Positions 31,250 to 43,590 are shown, counted from the stretch's first letter. The stretch: DNA of 64,000 nt from Przewalskia tangutica (GCA_029844215.1 CM056724.1:34448446-34512445); one strand, 5' to 3'. The notes: generated by a model not told the origin, from the letters alone. Program-made: numbers and translations.

Positions 31250-34200
31250 GTAGTGGATGATAGTACTATACTGGTTCAACCATTCATATCTGTAAAGTTA
31301 GAAATCTTTACAAGACATACGAACTAGTTAGTGTAGAAGGAAATAATGTTACTTCAGTGAACAACCAAAGCAGCAAAGTGATTGGCAAAGGCATTGTTGA
31401 ACTCCCATTTACTTCGAGAAAGATTGTTACTCTTACTAATGTTTTACATGTCCCTGACATTTATAAAAACCTTGTTTCTGGAGTCCTTGTTAACAAGATT
31501 GGATTCAAGATTACGTATGAGTCTGATAAGTTTGTATTGTCCAAGAACGAAATGTTTGTTAGACAATGATACTCTTGTAATGGGATGGTTATGCTTAACT
31601 TAATAAATAATGGTTTTACTTATATTGTTGAGTCTATTGATTTATGTCATGCTAGATTAGGACATGTGAATTATGGTTCTCTTAGAAATATGAAAAGATT
31701 AGAACTGATTTCTTATTGCAATTTTGATAATGTTTCTAAATGTGAATATGTGTTCAAGCAAAGATAACTAGAACATCTTTTAAATTTGTAATAAGAAATT
31801 TTGTCTTGCTTGAATTAGTACATAGTGATGTTGGTGATCTGAAAAGTCATATGACTGATGGTGGAAACATACTATGTCACTTTTATTGAAGATAGTACTA
31901 GATATGCCTATATTTATTTGATGAAATCTAAGGATGAAGTCTTTGATAAATTTAGAATTTACAAAGCAGAAGTAGAGACATAGAAAATTAAGGTTTTACG
32001 TTCTGATCGTGGTGGTGAATACCATTCTTCTGAATTTACTTTATTTTGTGAAGAATATGGTTTAGTACATCAATTCACTGCTCCATATACACCCCAATAA
32101 AATGGTGTTGCTGAAAGAAAAAATAAAACTTTGATAGATATGATTAACGCTATGCTTATTAGCTCTGGTTTGCTAAATTCTTTGTGGATTGATGCTATTT
32201 TGTCTGCATGCTATATTTTGAATAGAGTTCCTTTGGAAAAAAAAGAATATCTCTCCTTATGAAATGTGGATTAATAGAAAATCGAACTTGAAAAGACTCA
32301 AAGCATGGGGTTGTTTGGCATATGTCAGGAAGTTTGATCCTTAGAGACCAAAGTTAGGAAATATGACTTATAAAGGTATTTTTGTAGGTTATTCACTTAA
32401 CAGTAGTACTTACAGATCACATTTGAGATTATAGAATCTATAGATGTAGAATTTATTGAAAATTTGACAAGGTCTAGTTCTCAACCACAACCCATTGTTA
32501 CCTAGTCTAGAACATGTAGAGACTAATGACAATGCTGAATATTCTTCTTTTACTCACAACAATGATATTTCAGTTCCTACTGAAGATATCGAACCTAGAA
32601 GAAGTAAGATAGCAAAAATAGAGAAAAATATCCAAATTTTATACAATATCTTATAGAGGGTAATAAGAAGTTCTTAACATTACAAAGTATGATATGCATG
32701 TTGGTGATGATCATAAAATTATTATGAAGCTATGAGTTCCAGAGATGCTAATTTCTGAAAAAACGCTATTAATGATGAAAAATATTCACTTTTGTCTAAC
32801 GAAACTTGGGTGATATCTGATTTACCTCCTGGTGCTAAACCTATAGGATGTAAATGGATATTCAAGAGAAAATTGAATGTTGATGGTACCATTGATAAGT
32901 TCTAAAGTCAGATTGGTTGCTAAAGTTATAAATAAAAATATGGAATTGATTACTTTGATACATATGCTCACGTTGCTCGCATCACATCTATTCGGTGTTT
33001 GATAGCACTTGCTTCTATTCACAAGCTAGTTATACATCAATTGGATGTCAAAACTGCTTTTCTAAATGGTGATTTAGAAGAAGAAATATATATGGAACAA
33101 CTTGAAAGTTTTATAATACCAGGCCAAGAGAAGAAAGTTTGCAAGTTAGTAAAATCCCTCTATAGTTTGAACAAAGCTCCCATGCATTGGCATGAGAAGT
33201 TTGACAAAGTAGCTTTGTTATATGGTTTTGTTGTTAATGATGCTGATAAATGTATCTATAGTAAGCATGATAAATCTGGATGTGTAATTCTCTGTTTATA
33301 TGTTGATGATATGCTTAATTTTGGGTCTGACATATCTTGTGTGGTAACTAAGAAATTTCTCTGTTCTAACTTTGATATGAAAGATCTAGGAGAGGCTGCT
33401 GTGATTTTAGGAATTAAAATCCTAAGAAAGGGAGATGAGTTGGCTTTAACACAGTCTCATTATATTGAGAAAATTTCTCAAAAAGTATAATCATTTCAAT
33501 GACAAACTAGCCCCACTCCTTTAGATCCTAGTATTAAACTAATGAAGAATACTGGAAGGACTCATGGACAACTTGAGTATTCTAGTATTATCGGAAGTCT
33601 TATGTATGTTACGCATTGCACATGACCAGATACATCCCAATCGGTGGGAGTATTATCTCGTTTCTCAAGTAACCCAGGAGTTGAACATTGGAAAACAATT
33701 TCAAAAGTGTTGGCTTACTTGAAAGGAAACCATATATTATGGTTTACATTTCCAGGGTTATCCCGCAGTATTTGAAGGATACAGTGATGCAAACTGGAAC
33801 AATATAGAATCCAAGTCCAAGTCTACTAATAGATGGATATTTACATTAGGTGGTGTTGTTGTGTCTTGGGGTTCTAAGAAGCAGACTTGTATTTCTGATT
33901 CAATAATGTTGTCAGAATTAACTGCACTTGCAGATGCATGTAAGGAGGCATAATGGCTTAGAAACTTACTTATACAGGTCCCATTATGGAAGAAGCCAAC
34001 TCCAGCAGTCTTGATTAATTATGATAATAAGGCTACAATCTATAATATCTCAAACAAGACTTATAATGGAATGTCAAGACATGCAAGTCTTAGACATCAA
34101 ATAGTAAGACAATTACTCAAGAGATGAGTAGTTGCAGTTAACTATATTGAAACAAAGAAAAACTTGACAGACCCATTTACTAAGAGTCTACCAAAGGCAG

Positions 34201-34252
34201 TGATTTCAATAAAGTGTAAGGAAATTGGACTAAGGTGTGTGAAAGAAGGTTG
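31250..34252 (+). pseudogene. Copia pol (protease, integrase, RT, RNase H), inactivated
   Basis: Protease remnant: TIHICKVRNLYKTYE and VLHVPDIYKNLVSG (31270-31490), with the catalytic triad destroyed by stops. Pre-integrase: LCHARLGHVNYGSLRNM (about 31640-31690). Integrase: VLRSDRGGEYHSSEF and QFTAPYTPQ-stop-NGVAERKN (31990-32120). RT: GCKWIFKRKLNVDG, then VIHQLDVKTAFLNGDLEEEI and YVDDML, the intact active site at 33299-33316 (32840-33490). RNase H: SLMYVTHCT, YSDANWNN and KKNLTDPFTKSLPKA (33590-34200). Stops or shifts occur in every domain, for example at 31258, 31567, 32098, 32903 and 33488. It would copy element RNA and insert the DNA, and it cannot do so now. Relation to the Tork or Ale lineages is not resolved. 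Confidence 0.9.
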
Positions 34253-34769
34253 ACCCACCGGTTAACAGAAACCGAACATATAGTTTGAAAAATATAAACA
34301 AGGTTCAATGGGTACCAACAAGTTATAAGAGTGATTATTGTACACTAAGTCAAAACTTCTCATTTTTGTATTAGTGTAGTGATTTTGCATGATTGAGGAT
34401 GGATGTAAATCTTTAATAAGTCTATGTTTGTTTACCGGTGTATGGCAAAAATACCTTAGAAACTTACCTATATGAATATGAAAAGCAGACCGTTTCCTAC
34501 GAGAATAAGAGCATTCTCTAAAGAATATTCATGAGTCCAGGATATAAGCACATGACCATTAACATGCTAAGCTACAGAAAACACAATTCTTTGAAGTCAA
34601 TATGTGTGGAGATTTCAGTTTTATCACAAGGGGTACTTGATTCAAGACTAGTTCACCATAGAACCTCGATAACACTTTGAATTTCTTACACTAAGTGAAG
34701 GTTCAAATTCAAAAGTACCTATCATTTATGTATTATTTTCTACGATGATGATTTGTTTCAACTTAGCTT

Positions 34770-34810
34770 GAACTACGTTGGCATGATCCCACTCGGGTAC
34801 GAAGGCAGTC
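34770..34810 (+). repeat. CTACG...CGAAGGC stem-loop-like motif in copia 3' region
   Basis: GAACTACGTTGGCATGATCC...GGGTACGAAGGCAGTC resembles the four units of the Tat-like element (6303-8220). Its inner arms are CCC/GGG. It lies about 55 bp before the polypurine tract. Confidence 0.6.
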
Positions 34811-34862
34811 ACTTGAGTGATGCAACCTATTTTGAAAGTTTTTACTTTATTTTATGATTTTG

Positions 34863-34877
34863 AAAATAGGGGGAGAA
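34863..34877 (+). other. Polypurine tract of copia element
   Basis: AAAATAGGGGGAGAA abuts the 3' LTR start TGTTGGATATT. Confidence 0.88.
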
Positions 34878-35499
34878 TGTTGGATATTTTCAGTAAAATC
34901 AAAAGTCATCATTGATGTGATGCCTCATTAAATTTAGGGGGAGTCTGTTAACATAATTCATATTTACTTTGAATTTGAATAGACGCAATCTTTTTCAATA
35001 GCCACCATTGATGCCTCTTGGAGGTGTTTGTTGGTGATGAAAAGACATCTTCAATGGATGAGATATCTCTATAAGTAGTAAAGATATTTTCTCATTAATG
35101 AACACAAATAGAAAAGAAAAGAATCATAACTTCAGAAAGAAAAAGAATCATAACTTTAGAAAAGAAAAGAATCATAACCTCTGAGGATTTTCCCCCCCAT
35201 AATTTCAGGAAAAAAAAAGAATCAAAACTTCTGTTTTCTTTTCCCTTTTTCTAAGCATCATCAGAAACTTTATATTGTGGGTTCTTGGTTGAATCAAGGG
35301 AGTACAAACTTTGAATTCAACATCGTTGTTAGGGCTTCATTGTATCCTGAAGACAATGTTTCTGTGACCTATTGTAGTTGCCAATTTATAGGGAAAGGTC
35401 GAAATAATTATCTAAAAGAATCTGGATAAGAGCCTTGAAGTTAGAAAACAACAATTCTGTGTATGTGTTTGATCGTGTTAGTACCAAAATTTTACAACA
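34878..35499 (+). repeat. 3' LTR of copia element
   Basis: It runs TGTTGGATATTTTC...TTACAACA, 622 bp. It carries an extra C-rich insertion near 35185 that is absent from the 5' LTR. Confidence 0.92.
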
Positions 35500-35628
35500 C
35501 AAGATGCACAAAACTACAACAAAATTTGAAAAAGGAGTAAAGTATAATCGAAGCTATTTTGTACATGTCACAAAGTATGAAGGATTAATCTCCAACTATG
35601 GTGAAAGAATATTTGACAAGAAAAAAAG

Positions 35629-36090
35629 TTAAGTGAAAGCAGCAAAACCACCGCATCTCATCATCATCTGCTTAAACTCTGTAAAGTTAACCCTTCCGTC
35701 TCCATCAACGTCCACCTTGTTACTCATCTGCCTACAATCCTCAGCGGTGCCTCCTTGCTTGAGTCCGAGGGAGCCCAACACTGATTTCAACTCGTCCACG
35801 GTGATAAAGCCGTCTCCGTTTTGGTCGAATACATTAAATGCTTCTCGCATGTCTTCCTCTTGGTATGTCTCTTGATCTGTAAAAATGGTCTTATAAAGAG
35901 AACCAAACTCATCAATGTCCACATTTCCATCACCATTGACGTCGATCTTTTCTATCATTTGGCCTAGCGCAGCATCCGGAATGAATATACCCATGTTCTC
36001 CAATGAATCGTTTAGCTCTTTCTTGGTTATCCGACCATCGCCGTTCCTGTCGAATATCTGGAACACCCGCATAAGCTCGTCCGCATCCAT
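35629..36090 (-). CDS. Calmodulin-like protein with four EF-hands (CML3/5/7 type)
   Basis: This calcium sensor is expected to bind calcium and then target proteins in the cytosol or at membranes. The frame is intronless, 153 residues, from ATG at 36090 to TAA at 35629-35631. The four EF loops are complete: DRNGDGRITKKE (14-25), DVNGDGNVDIDE (50-61), DQNGDGFITVDE (89-100) and DVDGDGRVNFTE (127-138), each with acidic residues at positions 1 and 3 or 5 and Glu at position 12. Length and order match plant CML3/CML7-like proteins (established knowledge). I chose the ATG at 36090 because it is the first in-frame ATG and its MDADELMRVF start aligns with the family start. The frame is open 41 codons further upstream from a TTG, with an LVPKK stretch like the leader of longer relatives. 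A copia element lies 129 bp past the stop. Confidence 0.93.
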   Translation of the reverse strand: MDADELMRVFQIFDRNGDGRITKKELNDSLENMGIFIPDAALGQMIEKIDVNGDGNVDIDEFGSLYKTIFTDQETYQEEDMREAFNVFDQNGDGFITVDELKSVLGSLGLKQGGTAEDCRQMSNKVDVDGDGRVNFTEFKQMMMRCGGFAAFT

Positions 36091-36160
36091 TCTTCTGCGA
36101 TAACGACAACGGCGACGGTTGTTGTTCTTGTTTCCCTTGTGTCGGGGATTGCTTTTGGAC

Positions 36161-36223
36161 TTAGTTTTTATTTTTTTGGGAACTAATTGGGAGAGAAGAT
36201 TTATGTTCCCCAATACTTAGCAT
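36161..36223 (-). other. Upstream ORF, 20 codons, in the CML 5' leader
   Basis: ATG at 36223 opens MLSIGEHKSSLPISSQKNKN and stops at 36161, 70 bp before the CML ATG. It is out of frame with the extended CML frame. If transcription starts upstream of it, scanning ribosomes would meet it first, so it could lower CML translation. Alternatively it is the displaced original start. Confidence 0.5.
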
Positions 36224-36367
36224 TGTCTTTGGAGTTTGTTTTGTGTGAAAATGAGCGTATGACTAATATTATCCGGTGGTTTTGCCTTCTTTGTTTGAGA
36301 AAATTCTGCAGACAAATTTGGGAAACTTTCAGGTGGCATTTCATTTCATATATTACATTGTAACCAG

Positions 36368-36382
36368 AATATATATACCATA
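36368..36382 (-). promoter_or_regulatory. Possible TATA box of the CML gene
   Basis: On the minus strand, ATGGTATATATATTC lies about 150 bp upstream of the first ATG (36223) and about 280 bp upstream of the CML ATG. The flank is AT-rich, so other TATA-like sites exist (36590-36610). Confidence 0.35.
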
Positions 36383-36639
36383 AAAAATACTGGTTAATAA
36401 TTTAACATGCACATATATTTTTGAAAAATTAAACGGTTAAGTTATAAATTACAAATTTAGAAATATATTATCAAAAGCTCACCTTAAAACTTTTTATGAA
36501 TAAAGTCAAAAGACATATAAACTAAGACATGAATTAAGTACAAAAGGGAGTATCATAATAATAGCACAATAATAAGAATATACAATATAAATAATTCATA
36601 TATATAGAAAGTTATCCATTTTCTTGCATACGAACAATA

Positions 36640-36735
36640 AATAATCTTGTTCGTTCCCCGTGCTTTCGCACCTCAGCGTCGGTAGGGACCCAGAGAGATG
36701 CCTTCACTTTTGACATTCCTTCGTATCTCTTAGGT
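36640..36735 (-). pseudogene. Organellar/bacterial-type SSU rRNA fragment
   Basis: The minus strand contains GACGCTGAGGTGCGAAAGC followed by GGGGAACGAACAAGATTA, and upstream AGAGATACGAAGGAAT and GAAGGCATCTCTCTGG. These match in order the universal 16S segment around E. coli positions 700-790 (recalled, not searched). The typical plastid form differs here (GAGAGACGAAAGC), so a mitochondrial origin is more likely. The match stops abruptly at GATTA, where rRNAs continue AGATACCC. It is too short to function. Confidence 0.75.
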
Positions 36736-37564
36736 CGATATCCAGTAGCTCCAGTAACAGTAGAGATCAACAAAAAATAGTTAAGTCGCCTTCGGCCTTT
36801 CTTATTACCTTATGGATCAATACTTAAAATATATATATTTCACCCATGTATAAATGTAGTATCTGATATTATTGAAGATTATCCTATGTAAAGTGTTGAT
36901 TCCATGAATATAACATAAAAGATATTGTTATTAACCATGAACCTTAGGTACTGGATACCCAATTAAAATTACTTTTCGCACCAAAGACTACAACAAATTT
37001 CCATATGTCTCATCTATCATTTTTTATTGATATATAATTACCGGAAAAAAGACGGCAAATATTTCATATCAAGTCATGTTACACTCCGTACTTTGTACGT
37101 TAATGTTATCGCAAGCTAGTTAACGCAAGCCAAGGAAGTCATGATATCCCTATGAGGTTGAAGAAGGTCTTAGTCAAGTATTACGTAAGTGTCTGAAGGT
37201 TTTGGGATTAACCGAATCGATAGAAATAAGTTCGTCGAAAAGTTAAAATGTTGGACCCAATCTACGGACCGTGAAAGGGGTTCATGGTCCGTCAAATGGT
37301 GGTGGTTCCACCGTGAATGGCTCGCAGAATGCCAAAAATTGTGGGCCAACTCACGGTGGCCATTCACGGCCTGTGAATGGATTCATCCCATCATGAAATG
37401 GCATCGGTGCAAGTTTATCTACTTGTTTAAATCGACCCTAGCACGACCTTCACTTTATTTCAAACCCTTAGCAGATCTTAAGAGCTCCAAAAACCTCTTT
37501 TCAAGCCTTCATATCATCATAGGCAAACAATGTGGCTTAGACATAAAGAATACCGTGATCATCA

Positions 37565-40463
37565 AGTCACGACCCGACCCGACGGGCCGCAGCTGGTGCC
37601 CTACTTGGACACTCCTATACGAACCTGTTACATATAATCAACCTGATACCAAGTATAATGTAGAAATCTATAAACCATATCAAAATAGGCAAGCCGAAGA
37701 GGCTGTCACTATACATAGGAACATCCAAAATGAATTTCAACTGTAGCTGACCAAAACACGTCTATAACCAAACATATCCAACCCACACATGACTACAGAC
37801 CTCTAAGAGTATAATAGTGAATTATGACGGGACAGGGCCCCGCCGTACCCCTGACTAGCACGAATATGCATAAGTTTATATCATAGGATCTGTACCAAAA
37901 TGACTTGGCTCCGGATCAATGGAGCTCTCCAAATAGCTGAACAGGAATCCTAGACTAGAGGATCACCAAACTGAATATATGTACCTGCGGGCATGAAATG
38001 CAGCCCCCGAGGAAAGGGGGTCGTACGAATAAATGTACCGAGTATGTAAAACATAAAGTACAATAAAAAAGATCATAACTAGCCAAAAGATGACAGGAGA
38101 CAAGTATGATAACCAAAATACCAATACAATTGTGTCATATAAAAATGAGAGTCAACTGTGTCTTATAAAAATGAGAGTCATATAAAAATCATGGATGTCT
38201 GTTCATAGAATCATCATATCTATATACATATAACGTGTCCCGGCCCTCTAGTGAGGGACTCGGTGGAATCATCATAATCAGAGATACCTGTCCATATAAC
38301 ATACCCGGCCCATTCTGGGACTCGGTGAGCTCATCATCATCATGGATGTCTGTCTATGGAATCATCATATATATACATATAACGTGTCCCGACCCTCTAG
38401 TGAGGGACTCGGTGGAATCATCATAATCATGGATACCTGTCCATATAACATACCCGGCCCATTCTGGGACTCGGTGAGCTCATCATCATCATGGATGCAT
38501 GTCTATGGAATCATCATATATATACATATAACGTGTCTCGGTCCTCTAGTGAGGGTCTCGGTGAACAATGCAAGGAACTGCGCACGAACATTCCCGGCCC
38601 GGGACTCGGTGAAGTGATATAATCACATCAAGCACGAATAGATTATCATGAGTAACCATATGCAAATTAAATCATCATTTGACTCTCAATATAATAGATA
38701 TAATGAACTATCCCTATAGGATCAAAGGCATTATCATATCAAGTGTCACTAGAAATTAGGATTCATTGGAACTATGTACGTCCGCCGCACATTCATTTTA
38801 TATAACACCATGCCAAAAGAAAGAAATGATAGTTTCACATACCTTATCGTCTATACCAACTCGATAGTTAGAATTCGTCTCATTAGTACTTCAACATATA
38901 ATAATGATAACATGTCCATCAATTCTATGATTACTAGTGACTCTCTTTTCATATAAAAATTTGGGCAGCACTTCCCCTATTTATATATACATCCACAACT
39001 CACAAACAAGGTCAACAACATCAATGAGAAGACACGTCTCAAGGTCATAACCAAATCAGTAGCAATACTTCTATATACGCTATCGTTATACATTTTTTCT
39101 CTTTATATTCATGTAATACAAAAACCAAGGTGATTAATGCACCTATTTCTCTTGTTAATTCAGCCCCTTAATCCATATTAAAACAGTCCATAAAAATAGT
39201 CCATACTTCTAGAAACAACGAGAGTTCAAGTCCTATAGTTTGCAACATAACACCTTTCTACACTTTAATTCTTTTAAGACATACATTAGCAATTACCACA
39301 TTGTACATGCATAATTGTAACTAAATTTCGAGCATTATAACTCCACAAAACAGCCCCTAAATACAACACAACAATGTCCAATAATTTCATACATGTGTCG
39401 GCCACAAGACTTAATACCAAAGCTTTTTTCATAACTCCCTAAAATCCAATTCATATTTCAACACTTTCATATAAATCATTTCAACTTTAAATATCAAGGT
39501 TTCCTTCAATTTTAACATGCAATTAGTGACAATGATAACAACAACAAAAATCAAACCCAATGTATACAAAACAACCCCAAAATCGGTACAACAATTCCAA
39601 CCACAACCACATGCATTTTCTTACTTCCAATTTCTCTTAACACAAGTTCACCTCTTAACTACTACATCATTTAACTCCAATTACTTTATAAGAAGAAGAA
39701 ATCTTACCCTAACTTAAGCCAAAACAATCCCTAAATTTCGTGACACCCAATGCTCCAATCTTTGCACCAATTTCACCATTTCTTCAAGTTACAATGACAT
39801 GCATGCATCCTTTATGAGTTTTAAACCATCTTACTTACTTGTTTTTCTTCCAAATAGCTCATATCCTAAGCTAATGTTTATGGGGAAGATTCGGTCCAGT
39901 CCATTACCAAAAACAGTCACTGGTTGGAGTTTACCATAGCTTAGAACTTAGTAGAAGAGTTTAATCTTGGAAAGGGAGTTAGTTTGGTCTTCAACTTAGC
40001 TATGGAGGTCAAGAAAATATGTGAGAGAAGAGAGAAGGGCTATGTGAAGGAGAGAATTTCGAAAATAGATGGGAGGAAGTGAGAGGGACATAGATATAAG
40101 TGAGCAGAATTTTAGCCTATGCATGTGGTGCTTTTTGCCACTTGGAGGGCACAAGGTGTCATTTGTTTTCCACTAGTCTCCCACATTTCATCCTTCTCTT
40201 CACTAAAACTAATCCCACACTTAATATAAAATCCTGAATTTCAAAATGGCATCATATTCTTAATGTTAAGATTTTTATAATACACACTAATCCGTAACCC
40301 CATTGGAAAAATTCAACCACTAGTATTAATTCTCGTCGTCACATATGTTATATCCAAAATTATTCCGTATTAGAACATGCAAATATACTTTTCTTTCAAC
40401 ACTCGAATCTTAATTTCTTAATTACGTTCTCAATTTATTACCTTAGAATTACGAGGTGTAACA
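37565..40463 (-). mobile_element. Solo gypsy LTR, TSD CATCA
   Basis: The plus strand runs AGTCACGACCCG...ACGAGGTGTAACA, 2899 bp. The first base of the expected TGTCACG is changed to A. CATCA flanks it at 37560-37564 and 40464-40468. It contains a 150-bp tandem array (38191-38600). No internal region is present. Confidence 0.9.
38191..38620 (-). repeat. 150-bp tandem array, about three units
   Basis: ATGGATG recurs at 38191, 38342 and 38491 with ACATATAACGTGTC and GGGACTCGGTG in each unit. The unit itself is made of two related halves of about 75 bp. Confidence 0.85.
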
Positions 40464-41218
40464 CATCACTAGCTCATCCTTCTCCTTGTTGTGTGAAGTT
40501 TGGAGAATCCTTTGAGGTGAAGTAACCTCATACTTGGAGTAATTCTTGTGGCTTGAAATAAGGATCCCCCTTTCCTCCATGTATTTGAGCTCATACAAGT
40601 TGTAGAAGTGTGATTGTTAAGACCTTGTAAAAAAATTCTTGAAAGGAGAATAAAGTTATGTTGTTTGTTGTTAAGCTGATTGTTGGAGCTATAAGTTGAT
40701 GCTAAGTTGCTGGACTTTGTTGGTAGTTTTGTGAATAAGAAAGGAGGCTAAGTAGAACTAGTAATGTAGTCTTGATATCTAGCTACCATTGATGAAGAAC
40801 ATACATTTCTATGCATGTTAGGTGTTCGATAAAATGTCGTAATTAATTGTTTTATAGTTTATTGACCTAATCTTGATCTCAAACGATCTATATTATGCAA
40901 ATTATCATTTGTAGAGCATTTGGGGACCCGTGAGCTACTATTAACCAAGCTACAAAGGTATGTAATAGCTAACCCTCATTTCAAAGCATGACGTTCCGAA
41001 CTTTATGTCTGTTTATAAAACAAGAGAACGTTTAAAAAAGTATTCCATTTTTGTAGTTGAATGTCCCTTGTCGGAAGTACATTTTTGTCTTTAATCTTAG
41101 TACTTCATTTCATACGTATGTATAGATCTTACGGACATAGTCCATGGTTGATATATCCTCTACTCCATCTATCATATGTTGATAATACCTGTCTAGTTCA
41201 TCATGACCTTTCGACAGG

Positions 41219-41343
41219 TGAGTTACCCAGCCTATGAGCTAGTGAGATACCTAGCCTACGAGCTAGTGAGATGCATGCCCTATCGGATGAGTTACCTAGT
41301 CTATGAGCTAGTAAGATACCCAGCCTTAAGGCTGGTGAGATAT
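41219..41343 (+). repeat. 24-bp tandem repeat in gypsy LTR
   Basis: Units like GTGAGATACCTAGCCTACGA repeat about five times with variation. All lie inside the plus LTR. Confidence 0.75.
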
Positions 41344-43234
41344 ATACCAAGCACTATAAGTGGCCGACTAGCTATTCTATTATATTTCACATGCATTGAA
41401 GGTAGGTGTATTAAGAGTATACTAGAGTTTTCAGTTGTTGATTATTTCAGTTATAGTTATTTGAGTTTCCTTACAATCTCAGTATATTATATTCGTACTA
41501 ACGTCCCTTTTGTCGAGGGCGTTTGATGCGCGAAAAGATGCACACATTTTAACGCAAGTGCACGTTATCGTGACAAGTAATATAGTCCTGGTAAGACCGA
41601 ATATCGTCCACAAGGATTATGTCACGACCCGACCCCGGGACCGCGACTGGTGCCCTACCTGGGCACCCTTACAGGTAAACATCAGAGAAAATCAGCGGAA
41701 CATACATGAAACTTATAAATAAAACATCGGAAGTAAAACAATAGGTTAACCGATAGGGCTACCTTCCTGAACATATATATATAAATACAACCGAAGCAGT
41801 TGCCTCCTTTCTTTTACAAACTGACCCACAATATGTGACTACAGACCTCTAAGAGTGTTAACATAACCATGGCATGACAAGGCCCCGCCGCACTTCAATA
41901 TACATAGCCATGACAACTCCGAACATGGAGCCATCTCAAAATGCTGAACCGATCCTAAGCTCATGGATCCATAATCACAGTACCTAAACTCGCGACATTA
42001 ACGCACTCGGCGGGTCGCATAACAAAAATTTAATATGGAATGTAAATAACGCATAAGAAATGATCATAATCGCAAAAGAATGACAAGGACAAGTATAAAA
42101 TGCATACCGCATCCTGCCGTGTCATTACCACTTATGAACTTAATTTCACATCAATATCTTTTTCCATTCCAATAAGAGTTATAGCCATATCTTACGTACT
42201 TACTTAGGAGAAGTCATTAAGTTCATTTCTATCTAACTTACTTATCTTTCATAACATAGTCCGGCCCACTACGGAGGGACACATATACTACCCGCCCAAA
42301 CCGACGCGATCAAGTCACACCAATATCAAAGCATGCCCGTGGAATCCCCCATCACTGTCAACAACTAAAAGTGTAAAACATAACCATAGGTCTCACGCCC
42401 ATAATATCAATCAAAACAGGTGGTATAACGTCTTGGAGCTTGCCCCTCATTTATACTCTCACCCTGGAGAAGGTGGTATAACGCCTGGGCTTGCCCTCAT
42501 TTATACTCTTACCCTATCTCGACCGGCCACAAACAACACATAAAGCGTGGTACAAATGCGTCTGGGTTTACATCACACCAACCTCAAGCCGTGGATCGTG
42601 CCCTACCCGGGCACCCTTCTACCTTAACAATACAAGTAAGTCATGAATCAAATAACACCTCATTTTTTTTTCTTTTAAAACAAACGTCGTGCAAGCGGCA
42701 AAGCCGACAAGGCTGCCATATATACATAAACAAAAGACACTACACCGCATACGAGTCCAATCCCACATACGAATACAAACCTCTGGAGTTAAATCGAACT
42801 ATGACGACAAGGCCCCGCCGCACTCCAAAACTATACAAAGCCTCGCATCAGGACATATACCAAAGATAAACTCCTAATGAAGGAGCTTATCCAAAACCCC
42901 GAGCAGATCCTACACTGCCGATCACCGAATCAGCACCTAAACTCGCGCAGATGAACGCACTTCTCGGGCGAGGTCAAGACGAAGAATGTACCAAGTATGT
43001 GAACAAAGAGTATCAGAATGAAATCATAATGATCTAAACAAAACAGAGACATGTATGATAGCCAACCTACAAGACATAGCACATAAGCAAATATATCAAG
43101 TCGTGGACGCAGCCCTCAAAGTCACTACTCAAATATAACTATGGGTCTCACGCCCATAATATCAATCGTGCGTGGAATCCTTCCTCACCGCCAAATCCGT
43201 GATATAACATAACACCAATAGCATACATGAACAC

Positions 43235-43590
43235 CAAGTCCCACCTGGTATAGATCTTGGGGTTTACCCTCACTTATACTCTTACCCCGGAGAAGGTGGT
43301 AAAGGTGGTATAGCATCTGGGGTTTACCCTCACATATACTCTACCCGGAGAAGGTGGTACAAGTGGTATATCATCTTGGGGGTGTACTTCACATATACTC
43401 TACCCTGGAGAAGGTGGTAAACAGTGGTATAGCATCTGGGGTTTACCCTCACATATACTCTACCTCGGAAGGTGGTACAACAGTGGTATAGCATCTTGGT
43501 GTACCCTCACATATACTCTACCCGAGAATGGTAAACAGTGGTATAGCATCTGGGGTTTACCCTCACTTATACTCTTACCCTATCTCGACC
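43235..43590 (-). repeat. About 58-bp minisatellite in family-T LTR
   Basis: Units with GTGGTATA(G/A)CATCTGGGG, a TACCCTCAC stretch and ATACTCTACC repeat six times. The partner array is at 48385-48725 in the other LTR, and single units occur in the host LTR at 42417-42520 and 51630-51710. Confidence 0.85.

Larger units (their letters stand above)
29697..35499 (+). mobile_element. Ty1-copia retrotransposon, structurally complete, decayed; TSD CAAGA
   Basis: Two LTRs (29697-30307 and 34878-35499) bound a gag-pol region in the order gag, protease, integrase, RT, RNase H, which defines Ty1-copia. CAAGA flanks it at 29692-29696 and 35500-35504. The polypurine tract is at 34863-34877. The LTRs differ by many substitutions and several indels, including a 25-bp duplication in the 5' LTR (29741-29790), so the insertion is not recent. 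Confidence 0.95.
36224..37076. other. CML 5' flank, mostly AT-rich
   Basis: Outside the rRNA fragment I see no gene. The right limit is the start of a gypsy LTR at 37077, so the gene has at most about 1 kb of non-LTR upstream sequence. Confidence 0.5.

Noticed and set aside
35629..36213. A 194-residue start for the calmodulin-like protein
   Set aside because: That start is a TTG. Plant nuclear genes start at ATG, and the first in-frame ATG is at 36090, which aligns with the family start. The upstream open stretch is reported as a finding instead.
36640..36735. A working rRNA gene or plastid insertion
   Set aside because: It is far too short, and its GACGCTGAGGTGCGAAAGC core does not fit the plastid form as I know it.
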